The position numbers were made by a program, and so were the translations under genes. 64,000 bases of DNA, taken from Duganella sp. CF458 (GTDB lineage: Bacteria; Pseudomonadota; Gammaproteobacteria; Burkholderiales; Burkholderiaceae_D). Of this stretch, positions 33,434 to 44,800 are shown piece by piece (positions within the stretch are counted from its first letter, which is position 1; each line of letters opens with the position of its first letter). The stretch spans positions 34,115 to 98,114 of the forward strand of contig NZ_FOOF01000022.1 in NCBI RefSeq assembly GCF_900113115.1, written 5' to 3'. The notes under the pieces are model-generated. The model worked only from the letters and a program-made list of their open reading frames with translations. It was not told where the DNA came from and ran no database searches.

Positions 33434-34738
33434 ATGCCGATGTATTTCGCCGAGATCTACAACCAGTGGCGCAGCCGCCGCGGGGCGCGCCGCCAGCCGG
33501 GCCAGGCCTTGCCGCGCACGGTGTACGCGCTGGGCGCCACCAGCCTGCTGACGGATGTGTCGACGGAGATGGTGGCCAGCGTGCTGCCGGTCTACCTGAT
33601 GCTGGCACTGCACCTGTCGCCGGCGGAATTCGGGGTGGCCGATGGCCTGTTCCGTGGCGGGGCCGCCGTGGCGGCGTTGCTGCTGGGCGGTTTGCTCACC
33701 TACGGCAGTGGACGCAGCAAACTGATCGCCGGCGCCGGTTATGGCATGTCGGTCCTGGCCAAACTGGCCCTGCTGGCCAGCGGAGCGTTTGCCGCCATCG
33801 TTGCCTGCCTGGCGCTGGACCGCCTCGGCAAGGGCCTGCGCGCCGCACCACGCGATACCATTCTCGCCGCCAGCGTGGCGCCGCATCAACTGGGCCTGGC
33901 ATTCGGCACCCATCGTGCGATGGATGGGGCAGGGGCCCTGGCCGGTCCGCTGCTGGCGGCAGGCCTGCTTTGGCTGGCGCCGCAGCAGTACACCTTGTTG
34001 TTCCTGGTAGCGCTGGCCTTTGCGCTGGCAGGCATGGCGGTCTTTGGCCGGCTGGTGCCAGCCGACGCCGCTGGAACGCTGCCCGCTTCCGCGCCACGCG
34101 CGCAGGATCGGCTTGCACTACGCACCCACTGGCAGCGCTGCCTGCCGCCGGCTTGCCGCAAGCTGCTGGCCGCCGCCATGCTGTTGTCCCTGTTCACTGT
34201 CAGCGAAGGCATGATCTACGCGCAGATGCAGCAAAGCTTTGCGCTGGAACCGTTCATGCAGCCCTTGCTGCCGGTCGGGACCGCCGCAGCCTTCCTGTTG
34301 CTGGCCGCGCCGATCGGCTGGCTGGCCGACCGTGCCGGCAGGCTGCGCGTGTTCGTCGGCGCCCATATCGTCCTGCTGCCTTTGTACGGTTTGCTGTGGG
34401 GCGCGGCCGGTGCCACGCCGCCGGTATGGCAGGCCGCCGCGCTGGTGCTGTTGCTTGGCTGCTACGTCGCCGCGACCGACGGCGTGCTGATGGCCGCAGT
34501 CGCAGCAGCCGTGCCGCCGGCCGCCCGCGGCATGAGCCTGGCCTTGTTCGCGGCGGGCATTGCGGCTGCCAAGCTGGCCTCATCCATGTTGTTCGGCATC
34601 CTGTGGGACCGCTACGACGTGACGGGTGCCGTGCTGGTGTACGGCGCCGGCCTGCTGTGCGCACTGGCCTTGTTCGCCCTGTTCAATCCGATGCGCCTTG
34701 CCGGCGTACCTGCCCAACTGTTGCCCGACACGCCATGA
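33434..34738 (+). CDS. MFS transporter
   Basis: The 434 residues contain about 12 hydrophobic helices. The loop between helices 2 and 3 and the conserved DRLGKGLRAAPRDTILA match MFS subfamilies that include YnfM-like and uncharacterised exporters. The substrate is unknown. Start MPMYFAE is used; an in-frame ATG at 33440 is an alternative. Its stop overlaps the next ATG (ATGA), coupling it to the secreted propeller protein. Confidence 0.88.
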   Translation: MPMYFAEIYNQWRSRRGARRQPGQALPRTVYALGATSLLTDVSTEMVASVLPVYLMLALHLSPAEFGVADGLFRGGAAVAALLLGGLLTYGSGRSKLIAGAGYGMSVLAKLALLASGAFAAIVACLALDRLGKGLRAAPRDTILAASVAPHQLGLAFGTHRAMDGAGALAGPLLAAGLLWLAPQQYTLLFLVALAFALAGMAVFGRLVPADAAGTLPASAPRAQDRLALRTHWQRCLPPACRKLLAAAMLLSLFTVSEGMIYAQMQQSFALEPFMQPLLPVGTAAAFLLLAAPIGWLADRAGRLRVFVGAHIVLLPLYGLLWGAAGATPPVWQAAALVLLLGCYVAATDGVLMAAVAAAVPPAARGMSLALFAAGIAAAKLASSMLFGILWDRYDVTGAVLVYGAGLLCALALFALFNPMRLAGVPAQLLPDTP

Positions 34739-35652
34739 AGTCCACGCTGCTTGCCGTCTTTGCCTGCCTCTCCCTGGCGGCCGTTCCTGTTTCGGCGGCC
34801 ACGCTGCTGACGCGCTACACGCTGGGGGCCGATGCGGGCCGGCTCGACGTGCTCAAAATGCCCGGCGGGCAGGCGCAAGGCCAGTTGGGCCTGCGCTGCG
34901 AGCGCATGCACTACAGCGCAGGCGTGCTGGCTTGCCTGCGCGCGGTGCCGGGCCAGGGCCTGAAGCTGGACCTGGCCGACAAGGCCGGGCAGGTGGCGCA
35001 GACGCTGTCGTTCCCGAACGTGCTGTTGGCAAGCCGGGTGCGGGTGGCGCCCAACGGGGCCCTGGCTGCCTTCACCGGCTTTTCCGGCGGCCATACTTAT
35101 ACCGGGACCGATTTCACCACCCGCACTTACGTGATCGACGTTGCGCGCAAACGCCTGCTGGCCGATCTGTCCACCTTCCGCGTGGTTGAAAGTGCTGCGC
35201 TGCAGATGCCGGCGCGCCGCTTCAACGTGTGGGGCGTCAGCTTCGACCCCAATGCACAGGGGCGCTTCGTGGCCACGGTTGGGGCGGGCGGTGCGGTGTT
35301 CCTGGCCCAGGGCGACCTGGCGTCAAAAACCCTGGTCCTGCTGCGCAAGGAAATGGAGTGCCCATCCTTTTCGCCGGACGGCAAGCGCATTGCCTTCAAG
35401 CGCCGCAAGCCCGATGGCGGCTGGCTGCCGGCCATTTACGAGCCCGCCAGCGGACGCGAATGGGTGATGCAGGAAACGCGCAGCATCGATGACCAGATCC
35501 TGTGGCTGGACAACGCCACCATCGCCTACGAGCTGGCGCGCCCCGGCCAGCCGGAAGGCGGCGAAACCGATGTGGTGGTGCGGCCCGCGGCCGGCACTAC
35601 GGCATCGGCCATCCTGCGCGCCGGCGGCGGATCGCCCAGTTTGTTCGATTAG
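34735..35652 (+). CDS. secreted TolB-like propeller protein
   Basis: The 305-residue product has a Sec signal (LLAVFACLSLAAVPVSAATL). Later, propeller-type repeats with the TolB/WD40-like element MECPSFSPDGKRIAFKRRKP occur. It is coupled to the MFS transporter by overlap, so both probably act together, but the substrate is unknown. Confidence 0.72.
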   Translation: MKSTLLAVFACLSLAAVPVSAATLLTRYTLGADAGRLDVLKMPGGQAQGQLGLRCERMHYSAGVLACLRAVPGQGLKLDLADKAGQVAQTLSFPNVLLASRVRVAPNGALAAFTGFSGGHTYTGTDFTTRTYVIDVARKRLLADLSTFRVVESAALQMPARRFNVWGVSFDPNAQGRFVATVGAGGAVFLAQGDLASKTLVLLRKEMECPSFSPDGKRIAFKRRKPDGGWLPAIYEPASGREWVMQETRSIDDQILWLDNATIAYELARPGQPEGGETDVVVRPAAGTTASAILRAGGGSPSLFD

Positions 35653-35794
35653 TGTTCTTGCAACACTATCAAATTGGTAGTAACAATCCCGGGAGACGCC
35701 CCGGCTTCCCCTGAGGCAAACCCTGCCATATCACTAATTCCTGGTGCAGGGAAGAATACAAATTTATCTTTTTAAAAAGTTATCACAAAAGACA

Positions 35795-35806
35795 TTCTGC
35801 TAAGCT
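35795..35806 (+). promoter_or_regulatory. candidate extended -10 promoter of the giant gene
   Basis: TTCTGCTAAGCT is identical to the sequence at 33393. No good -35 lies at the ideal spacing (TTATCA at 35780 gives 15 bp). The rest of the gap, 35653-35854, also holds a weak CCCTGC/GCAGGG hairpin (35721-35751) and an AT-rich tract, with nothing else recognised. Confidence 0.35.
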
Positions 35807-35854
35807 GGCCGGCGATTATTGCCAAAAGGCATTCAAAACCTTATTAGCCAGGGA

Positions 35855-38800
35855 ATGAACGTGAAACTCGTCCGCACGGCCGCCAGCGGCCTCCTGTCGT
35901 TTGCTTTGCTTCTCCAACTGATGCTGTGCAGTGCTCCCGCCCAGGCGCAGGACACGCCGCTGAGCCGCGGCCTCGGCTGGCTGCAAGCCCAGGTACAGCC
36001 CGACGGCGCGCTGAGCGGGGAAGCGGCTTCGATCGCGACAGCGCTGCAGGCGCGCAGCGAGACGCTCTACACGCTCAAGCTGCTGGGAGCGCCGGCCGCC
36101 AGCCAGCTGCCGCTGCGCCAGTCGCTGACGGCCGAGCAGGACCTGAGCACCGAATACATGGCGCGCCGCGCCTGGGCCCTGGGTTACGGCGGCGTCGCGC
36201 AGCCGGCCCTGATCGAAGAATTGCAAAAGCGCCAGAATGGCGACGGCGGCTATGGCGGCGACGGCGGCTATGCCTCGAACATTGCCGACACCTCGTGGAT
36301 GCTGCTGGCCCAGCGCGCCGGCGGCGCCCAGCCCGATGCGGCGGCGGTGACGCGCGCACTAGCCTTCCTCGATGCCAACCACATGGCCGACGGTTCGTTT
36401 GCCGTCAACCGCCAGGCCAGCATGTACGCGACCCTGAAAGCCATGCTGGCATCGGCCGCCTGGTCCAGCCAGCAAGGCGCCGGCTCCTTCAGTGCGCAGT
36501 CGCTGAACTGGCTGCTGGCGCAGCGCAATGTGGCCGGCAATTTCGGCAATCCTTTCGACAATGCGCTGGCGCTGTGGGTGCTGGCCACCCAGACCGCCGA
36601 CCAGGCCATCCTGAAACCGGCTTCCGACGCGCTGCTGGCCAGCCAGCTGGCCAACGGCAGCTGGAACGACGATCCTTACCTGACCGCAGTGGCCTTGCGC
36701 GCGCTCTACCTGGTCAACCATCCACCGGCCAGCAACGGCAGCGCCTCCGTGCGCGGCCTGGTGGCCGATGCCGCCAGCGGCCTGCCGCTGGCCGGCGCCA
36801 GCGTGCAGGTGGTGGCCGGCGGCGATGCCGCGACCGGCAGCGATGCCAACGGCAACTTCACCCTGTCCGGCATTGCAGCCGGCAACCTGACGCTGCGCTT
36901 TGCCCGCCTGGGCTACGCCAGCCGCGATATCAGCCTGACTGTCGGCACTGGCCAAAGCCTGAGCATCGGCACCGTGGCGCTGGCGCCGGCTTCGCTAAGC
37001 GCGACCCTGTCCGGCATCGTGCGCAACGACAGCGGCCAGCCGCTGGCCGGCGCCGTGGTGGCGGCCGGCACCGCTGCGGCCACCACCAATGCCAGCGGCG
37101 CGTATTCGATCGCCAACCTGAGCCCTGGGCCGCTGACTGTTACCGTCACGCTGGCCAACTACCGCACGGCAGCCGCTACCCTGGACGTGGCGGCCAATAC
37201 CAACTACACCTTCTCGCCGGGCCTGATTCCGGTTTCGAAGCCAGTGCCGACCACTGCCACCATCAGCGGCAAAGTCGTCAACGCGACCACCAAGGCCGGC
37301 ATCGCCGGCGCCACCGTGAAGGTGGCCGGACAGAGCGTGACCAGCACCAGCGGCGGCGCCTTCAGCGTGGCCAACGTGGCGCCGGGCGCTTTCACCATCG
37401 CGGTCAGCGCAAGCGGCTACCAGCCGGTGAGCGGCAGCGGCACGGCGGTGGCCGGCCCCAATGCGATCGGCGATATCGCGCTGTCGGCAATGCCGACGTC
37501 CTCGACGCTGAGCGGGTTGGTGACCGATGGCGCCACCGGAGCGCCGGTGGCCGGCGCCACCGTGGCGGTACAAGGGCAGGGCGCCGCGGTAGTCACCGAC
37601 GCGGCGGGCAAGTACAGCATCGCCGGCATCACCGGCACCGGTTTTGCGCTGAACGTGGGCGCGGCGGACTACTTCTCGCAAGTGCTCAACGTGGCGCTGC
37701 CGCAGGCGGGCAATGCGCGCGTCGACGTCAAGCTGCAAAAGCGCGACAGCACTGCGGCCGACATCAGCTTCATCAAGGTGGCCACGCCGCAGCACAGCTA
37801 CTACGCGACCGGCCTGATTCCGCTGGAGATCCTGTTGGCGAACAATGCCGCCAAAGCCGCTAGCGTGCTGGTGACCGCGCAGGTGATCAACACGGAAGGC
37901 AGCATTGTGCACACTTACCTCGGCAACCCTGGCGTAAGCTGGCGCGGCCAGGAGCCGGACAACCGGCCGCTGGCGCTGGGCGCCAACAGCACCCTGGAGC
38001 TGATGCTGGAGTGGAATACCCTGCGCCTGCCGGGCGGCATCTATACCGTCAAGGCGCGCGCCTTTGATGAATCGGGGCGCGTGGTGGCGGAAGCGGACGG
38101 CGATTTCGAAGTGATTGCCGCGCCGCGCCTGGCGGGCGGCGTGCTGGCCGACCCGCCGCTGGCGCAAGCCGGCGCCAAGACCGTGGTCAGCTTCACCGGC
38201 GACGTGGTCAACAACGGCAACCAGGCGCTGGCGCCCGGCGACATGCAGCTGAAGGTCACCCTGGCGGCACAGGAACCCGTCAACGGCCAGACTGAAGCGA
38301 GCGTGCGTACCCTGGCGAGCGGTGCGCCGCTGCTGCGTGCGCGCAAGCTGAAGATGGCGCCGGCCGGCTGGCTGTACACCGTCAACTACAGCGACGGCAA
38401 GGTGCTGCGCCTCGATACCGACGGTACCCAGACCATATTGGGCCAGCTGCCATCCGGCTATGCCTATGCCGATGCCGCCATGGATGCAGCAGGCAATATC
38501 TGGGCCGGCCACAACGCCGTGTTGTACCGCCTGTCGCCGCAGGGTGTGCCGACCCGCTTCGACATGGCGCAGATCAACGATATTGCGGCGGTCACCTCGA
38601 CCGCCGAAGGCTTGCTGCTGGCGGGCCGCTACAACGGCGAGAGCCGCCTGGTGCTGCGTGCCGACAACGGCCAGGAAACCATCCTGGCGCGTAACGGCTT
38701 CTCCGGACCGGTAGCGCTGGTGCAGGACGATGCCGGCAATTACGTGGTCACCAACAGCAGCGACGGCACGCTGGTCAAAGTCTCGGCCGGCGACGGCAAG

Positions 38801-41800
38801 ATCATGCCGTTCGTACGCAACCTGCGCAATCCACAGGGCATTGCACGCGATGCGGCAGGCAATTTCTACGTCGCCGAGGCGGACCTGTCGCGCGTGGCGA
38901 AAGTCAGCCCGGCAGGGGAGCTCAGCGTGTACGCGAGCGGCCTTGGCACGCCATATGGGCTGGCCTTCGACGCCAACGGCACGCTGTATGTCAGCGACAC
39001 CAATAACGACGCGCTCCACACTGTCCAGCCGAATGGCACCGTGCGCCTGTTCGCACGCGGCTTCGGCAACGGCCCGCGCGGCATGGCCTACGACCTGAAT
39101 GGCGACCTGCTGCTGTTGAATAACGCCGATGGCACGCTGCGCCGCAAGGATGCGCAAAACAATGTCAGCTTCGTCGCCAGCGGCATGTCGCAGCCCTACA
39201 ACCTGGTGGTGCTGCCGAACGGCGACTACCTGGTGACCGAATACGGCAACGGCAAGGTGACGCGCATCAGCAATGGGGTGAAGAGCACTTTCGCCACTGG
39301 GCTCAACGGTCCGCTGGGCATCGCCCTCGACGGCGCCGGCAATGTGCACGTCACCGAGTACGGCGCCAACCGCATCGCCAGGCTGGCGCCCGACGGCAGC
39401 AAGCTGGGTGTTACCGAGAGCCTGCTGGTGCGTCCATACCAGGTGCGTGCAGCGGCCAACGGCGACGTCTACATCCGCAATTCGGGCAGCATGGTGCGCT
39501 ATGCCGGCGGCGAGTACAAGTACTGGCACCGCAGCTTCAACTACACCAACTGGACACCGGATGTCACGCCGGGCGCGCTGCTGGCACTGACCGGCACCAC
39601 CCTGGTACGCATCGATTCGGCCGGACTGGTGACGACCGTGCGCAGCGGCCTGCCGTTCACGCCGTACGCGGTGGCCGTCGACCCGGCCGGGAATATCTAC
39701 CTGAGCGACTATTCGAACCGCAAGATCCACAAGCTCGATACCACCGGCACGCTGCGCGAGCTGGTAACGCTGGCCAATTATCCATCCACCGCCTCGATGA
39801 CCGACCTGCAGTCCGATACGGCGGGCAACCTGGTGCTGCGCACCGGCGGCGGCTTCTACCGGGTATCGCCGGAAGGCGCGCTGACACCGTTCACGTTCAC
39901 GCTGCCGCATATCTATAACTGGACAGCGGGCGGCGAAAACGAGATCGTGGTCTTCAACTACGACAAGACCTACCGCGTCAATACCATCACCGGCGCCACC
40001 ACGCTGCTGATGTCGCGCGGCTATTACGGCCCGAACGGCAATCTCGCATTCGGTGCCGTCAGCCCGGACCACAAGCTGTGGGCGGTGGACGATTCGCTGT
40101 ACACCCTGACCGCGCACACCATGGCGGGCGAAGAAGTCGCGCGCCTGCACGGCTTCGAGAATCCGACGTCGATCGTCTTCAGCGGCAGCGAGATGCGCTT
40201 CGTCGACAATTCGGAGCGCTTCATGTGGTATGCCGACGATGCCTACCCGGCCTACCAGGGCAAGTTCCAGGCGCGCTACCTGGCCCATGCCGGCGGCGTG
40301 ACCTATGGCACGGCGTCCAGCACCAGCATCAACAAGTACGTGGGCGGCTCCAAGGTCTACGAGCAGTATTACAACGCCGGCAATTTTGGCCTGGGCGGCC
40401 TGGCGGTGCGCCCGGATGGCGGCCTGGCATACTCGTATGCGGATGACGGCCGCGTCGTCATCCTGTCGCCGGCCAAGGCGGTGGAACTGGACTTCGCCGG
40501 GCTGCGCGCGCCACAGGGCCTGGTCTTCGATGCCAGCGGCAAGCTGTACGTGGCGAGCAATTCCAATAATATGGTGCTGCGCTTCGCGCCGGCCACCAGC
40601 TCGGCGGGCAGCATTTTCGCGCGCATGACTTCGCCGATCGGGCTGGCCTTCAACAGCGGCGGCGACTTGCTGGTTGCGCGCACCAATGGTGTTGATCGCG
40701 TCAACGGCGCCGGCATCGTCAGCAACCTGTCCACGGTGGGCGGCATGAACGGCATGCTGGCCGACGGCGACCAGCTGGTGATGGCCAACCGCAGCACCAG
40801 CCAGTTGAACAAGCTGCGCCAGCAGGGCGCGGGCTGGGTCGCGGACGTGTTTGCGTCCGGCCTGTCCAATCCCGTGGCATTGCGCCAGACGGCAGGCGGC
40901 GCGACGCTGATGCTGAACATCAGCAACAACACCATCGTCAGCTACCAGAACGGCAAGGTCGACCACCTGGCCACCGTGCCGGCCGGCTTGAGCGCGTTCG
41001 ACCTGGCGCCGGACGGCAGCATGCTGGCTGTCGGCAGCAACGGCACTGTAGTGCGCATCGGCACCGACGGGGTGACTTCCGACCTCCTGATGAACAACCT
41101 GGTCAACCGCTGGCAGCTGAACGGCGTGGCCGTGGCCAACGACAGCCAGTCCTACCTGGTGGCGCAGGACGACAGTTCGCGCGGGGTGCTGTATGCCATG
41201 ACGCAAAGCGCGCCGCTGCAGCCGCCGGCCGTGGGCAGCGTGGTGTTCGAAGCCGTTGTGCCGATGGCGGAACTGGGCATCGACGGCAGCTACCAGAAGC
41301 TCAATTTCGGCACCTGGGTGCCGCCATACGGCGGCGACTTCCGCATCGAGATGAGCCGCAGCGGCATCGACGGCAGCATGCAGAACTTCCTGCACGTGGG
41401 CCCGAATGCACAAAGCCAGCTGACCGCCGCGCGCAGCGAACTGCCGCCGGGCGACAGCGTGCTGGCAATGTGCCTGGACCTGAAAGGCGCCGACTACACC
41501 ACCATTTCGCGCGTCGAGATGGGCCAGGTGCGCACCGTCAGCAAGAGCCTGACGCCGTACGGAATGGCGAGCGACCGCGCCGGCAACCTGTATGTGACCG
41601 ATGCGGGCAAGCTGTACCGCACCGACGCGTCCGGCAGCAGCATTGTGGTCGCCAGCGGCATGAACCTGGCGTATGGCCTTGCCAGCGACTCGCAGGAGAA
41701 CTTCTACGTTGCGTCGCGCAACGCCAGCACCAGCCGCTTCGAAGTGCTGCGCGTGACCCGCGACGGCAGCAAGACCGTGCTGGCCGACCTGGGCGTGACC

Positions 41801-44800
41801 AATGCCGCCGGGGTGCAGGTCAACAGCCGCGACGAGGTGCTGGTGGGCAGCGTCGGCAAGCTGCTCAAGGTGACGCAGCAGGGCGCGGTGTCGACTGTCG
41901 CGACCAGCGGCTTCCCGAGCCCGCGCGGCATTGCCGTCGACGGCCGCGACAACGTCTATGTCCAGAACGAGAACCACTCGGTGTCGATGATCAAGCCGGA
42001 CGGCAGCTCGGTGGCGATCTTCAGCAAGGCCGACGGCGACGACCATCCCTACTTCGAAGGCGACGGCTATCCGAATATCGCGGCCGACTGCGCCGACAAT
42101 TTCTACATCGCTCCGTTCAAGTGGACGCGCATCAACCAGGATGGCGAGGAATACTCGCTGGCCCAGGTGGTGCCGCGCACCGGCCAGATCGCGCGCCTGT
42201 TCGACGCCCGCACGATTGCGCCGAACCTGTCCGATATCGACTACCTGGCGTTCGACCGCTTCAACAACCGCATCCTGATGTGGAACCACAACGACCAGTC
42301 GATCTGGCAGGTGCCGGTCACCTGCGGCGCGATTGGCGTGCAGGCCCACCTGGTGGCCAAGGCCGGCCAGCAGCTGACCGGCGCCAGCAAGCCGCCAAGC
42401 GCCGTGGTGCCGCTGACTGACGGACGCACCGAGTACGTCTGGAACCTGCGCGACGTGACCGCGCAGGGCGCGCAGGTGTGCTTCGGCGCCAACCAGGCCG
42501 GCATGCAGCTGGGCGAGGTGCGCCCAACCCTGGATTCCGGTTTCATCAGTTTCCAGAACACGTTTGCCGCCGGCGACGTGACGGTGCCGCTGAAGGTGCC
42601 GATGGTGCGCGCGGCGAACGTGATCAATATCGGCGCCACCACCGACAAGCCGGAATACCTGGCAGGCGAGAGCGCGCTGGTGACCACCTCGCTGGCCAAT
42701 GCCAATACCGAGGTGGCCAACGGCGACCTGCGCGTGGATGTCTTCGATGCGAGCGGCGCGCTGGTGAACACGGTGACGCAGCAGGCTGTCGGCATTCCGG
42801 CCGGCGGCTCGCTGCAGGTCAATGGCGCCTACGCCGCCGGCCAGCTGCAGCCGGGCGCGTACACCGCGCGCGCTGTGCTGAGCGAGAACGGCCAGGCCGT
42901 GGCCAGCGCCAAGGTGGACTTCCGCGTGCTGGCCGACGCGTCGCAGGCGGCCGCCGTCACGACGCTGGCGCTGGACAAGCAAAACTATGCCCCGACCGAC
43001 CGTGTGGCCATCAGCTCGCGCGTGACCGGCCAGTCGGCCAATGTGACCATGGAAAACCTGACGCTGGCGATCCAGGTCTACAACCAGTCCAATGCCCAGG
43101 TATTCGGCAAGGCGCACGCGGTCGTGCAGCTGGCGCCGGGCGCCAAGCTGGAATTCGCGTCGCCGTTCCGCATGGTCAATGCGCTGCCGGGCACTTACCG
43201 CGTCGAGCAGCAGCTGCGCGACAGCGCGGGCCGCGTGCTCGACAGCCGTAGCGCGGCCTATGCCGTCAGCTCGAGCGCGGAAACCGGCTATGGCCTGGGC
43301 GGCAGCATTACCGCCATGCCGAAGCTGGTGCCGATCGGCGACAGCCTGGCCTTCACCTTCCAGGTGATCAACAACGGCAACAGCGCGCTGGACAACCTGC
43401 CGCTGACCGTCAGCCTGCTCGATCCGGTGGCGCAGCAAGTGCGGGCGGAGTTCCCGTACAGCGCCAACCTGGCGGCGGGCGGCGTCTACAACGGCGCCGG
43501 CAACTGGCTGGCCGATGGCGAAGCAGGGCGCAACTACGTGGCCAAGCTGGGCGCCACCGTCGGCGGCAAGCAGATGACGCTGGCCCAGGATGCCTTCCAG
43601 CTGCTGCCGAAGTCCAAGCCTGACGTCAAGCTGGACATCGGGCAGCAACTGGTGGCCGGCAACCGCGTGCTGGCCCTGGTGTCCTGCAACGACGACGAGA
43701 ACGATGCGCCGGGCAATGACGGCAAGCCGCCGGTCTGCGTGACCGAGCGCATGCAGGCAATCGACGCCGCGCTGACCGCGCTGGAGCTGCCGCACCTGGT
43801 GGTGACCAGCCCCGAAGCCTTCCAGGCCAAGCTGCGCAGCGGCCTGTTCAACACCTATTGGGTCTCCGGCAAGGAGGACAAGATGAGTGTCCAGCAGGTG
43901 GCCGAGCTGCGCGAACGCATCAACGGCGGCGATGGCCTGATCGTGGATGGCGTGCACGACAACCGCAACAAGGTGTTCGACAGCGTGACCGGCATCCTGT
44001 ACCGCGGCAAGATCGGCCAGACCAACCTGGCGGTGCGCTTCACCGGCCCGCTGTTCGAGAGCCAGCGCCTGCTTTCCGTCGGCCGCGCACTGAAGCCGAT
44101 TGCGAACGGCAGCACGCCGCAAGCCGAGTTCGACGCGGTGCTGCCGCAGAACGCCGGTCCGGCGGTGTTCAGCAACACCTACGGCAACGGCCATTCGATG
44201 CTGTTCGCCTTCGACCTGGCCAGCAGCCTGGCCGGGGAGCCGGGCTGGCTGCCGGTACTGCGCTCGGCCCTGGCGGCTGTCCTGCCGAACGTTGCCGAAG
44301 TGCCGATGGGCGGCGCCCTGGTGCCGCTGCGCACCACGATCGCCAACCAGTCCGAAGCCGTGGACCTGGACGTGACGGTGCAACTGCCGGCCGGCGCCAG
44401 CTACCATGCCTCGGCACCGGAGGCGCTGTTCGACCAGGCCAGCAATACCGTGCGCTGGAGGCTCGCGCTGTCGGCGGGCCAGACGGCCAACCTGGACCTG
44501 CAGGTCAGGGCGCCGGAGACGGCCGGCCAGTACGTGCTGGAGACCACGGTGAGCTGGCTCGACAAGGGCACTGCCGTGCAATACGGCGGCAAGCTGCAGC
44601 GCGGCGTGACCGTCAACAGCGCCAGCCAGTACGGCAGCGCGGCGCTGAACGCGATCGACCAGTTGCCCGTGACGCATCCGAAGTACCGCAAGCCGCGCGA
44701 CAACGCCGCCAACGCCGTGCGCGCGGGCATCGGCTACTTCGGTGCCGGCACCCAGGCCGGCTACGCGGCGGCGATCGCGGCGCTGCTGGAGGCGACCGAC

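Noticed and set aside
35690..35760. Cyclic-di-GMP-like riboswitch before the giant gene
   Set aside because: GGCAAACC is present, but the second conserved half (GACGCAAAGCC) is not, and the likely promoter lies downstream of it.
38330..42310. Tandem DNA repeats in the propeller region
   Set aside because: Repeated motifs are at the protein level only; DNA copies have diverged, so they are not annotated as repeats.
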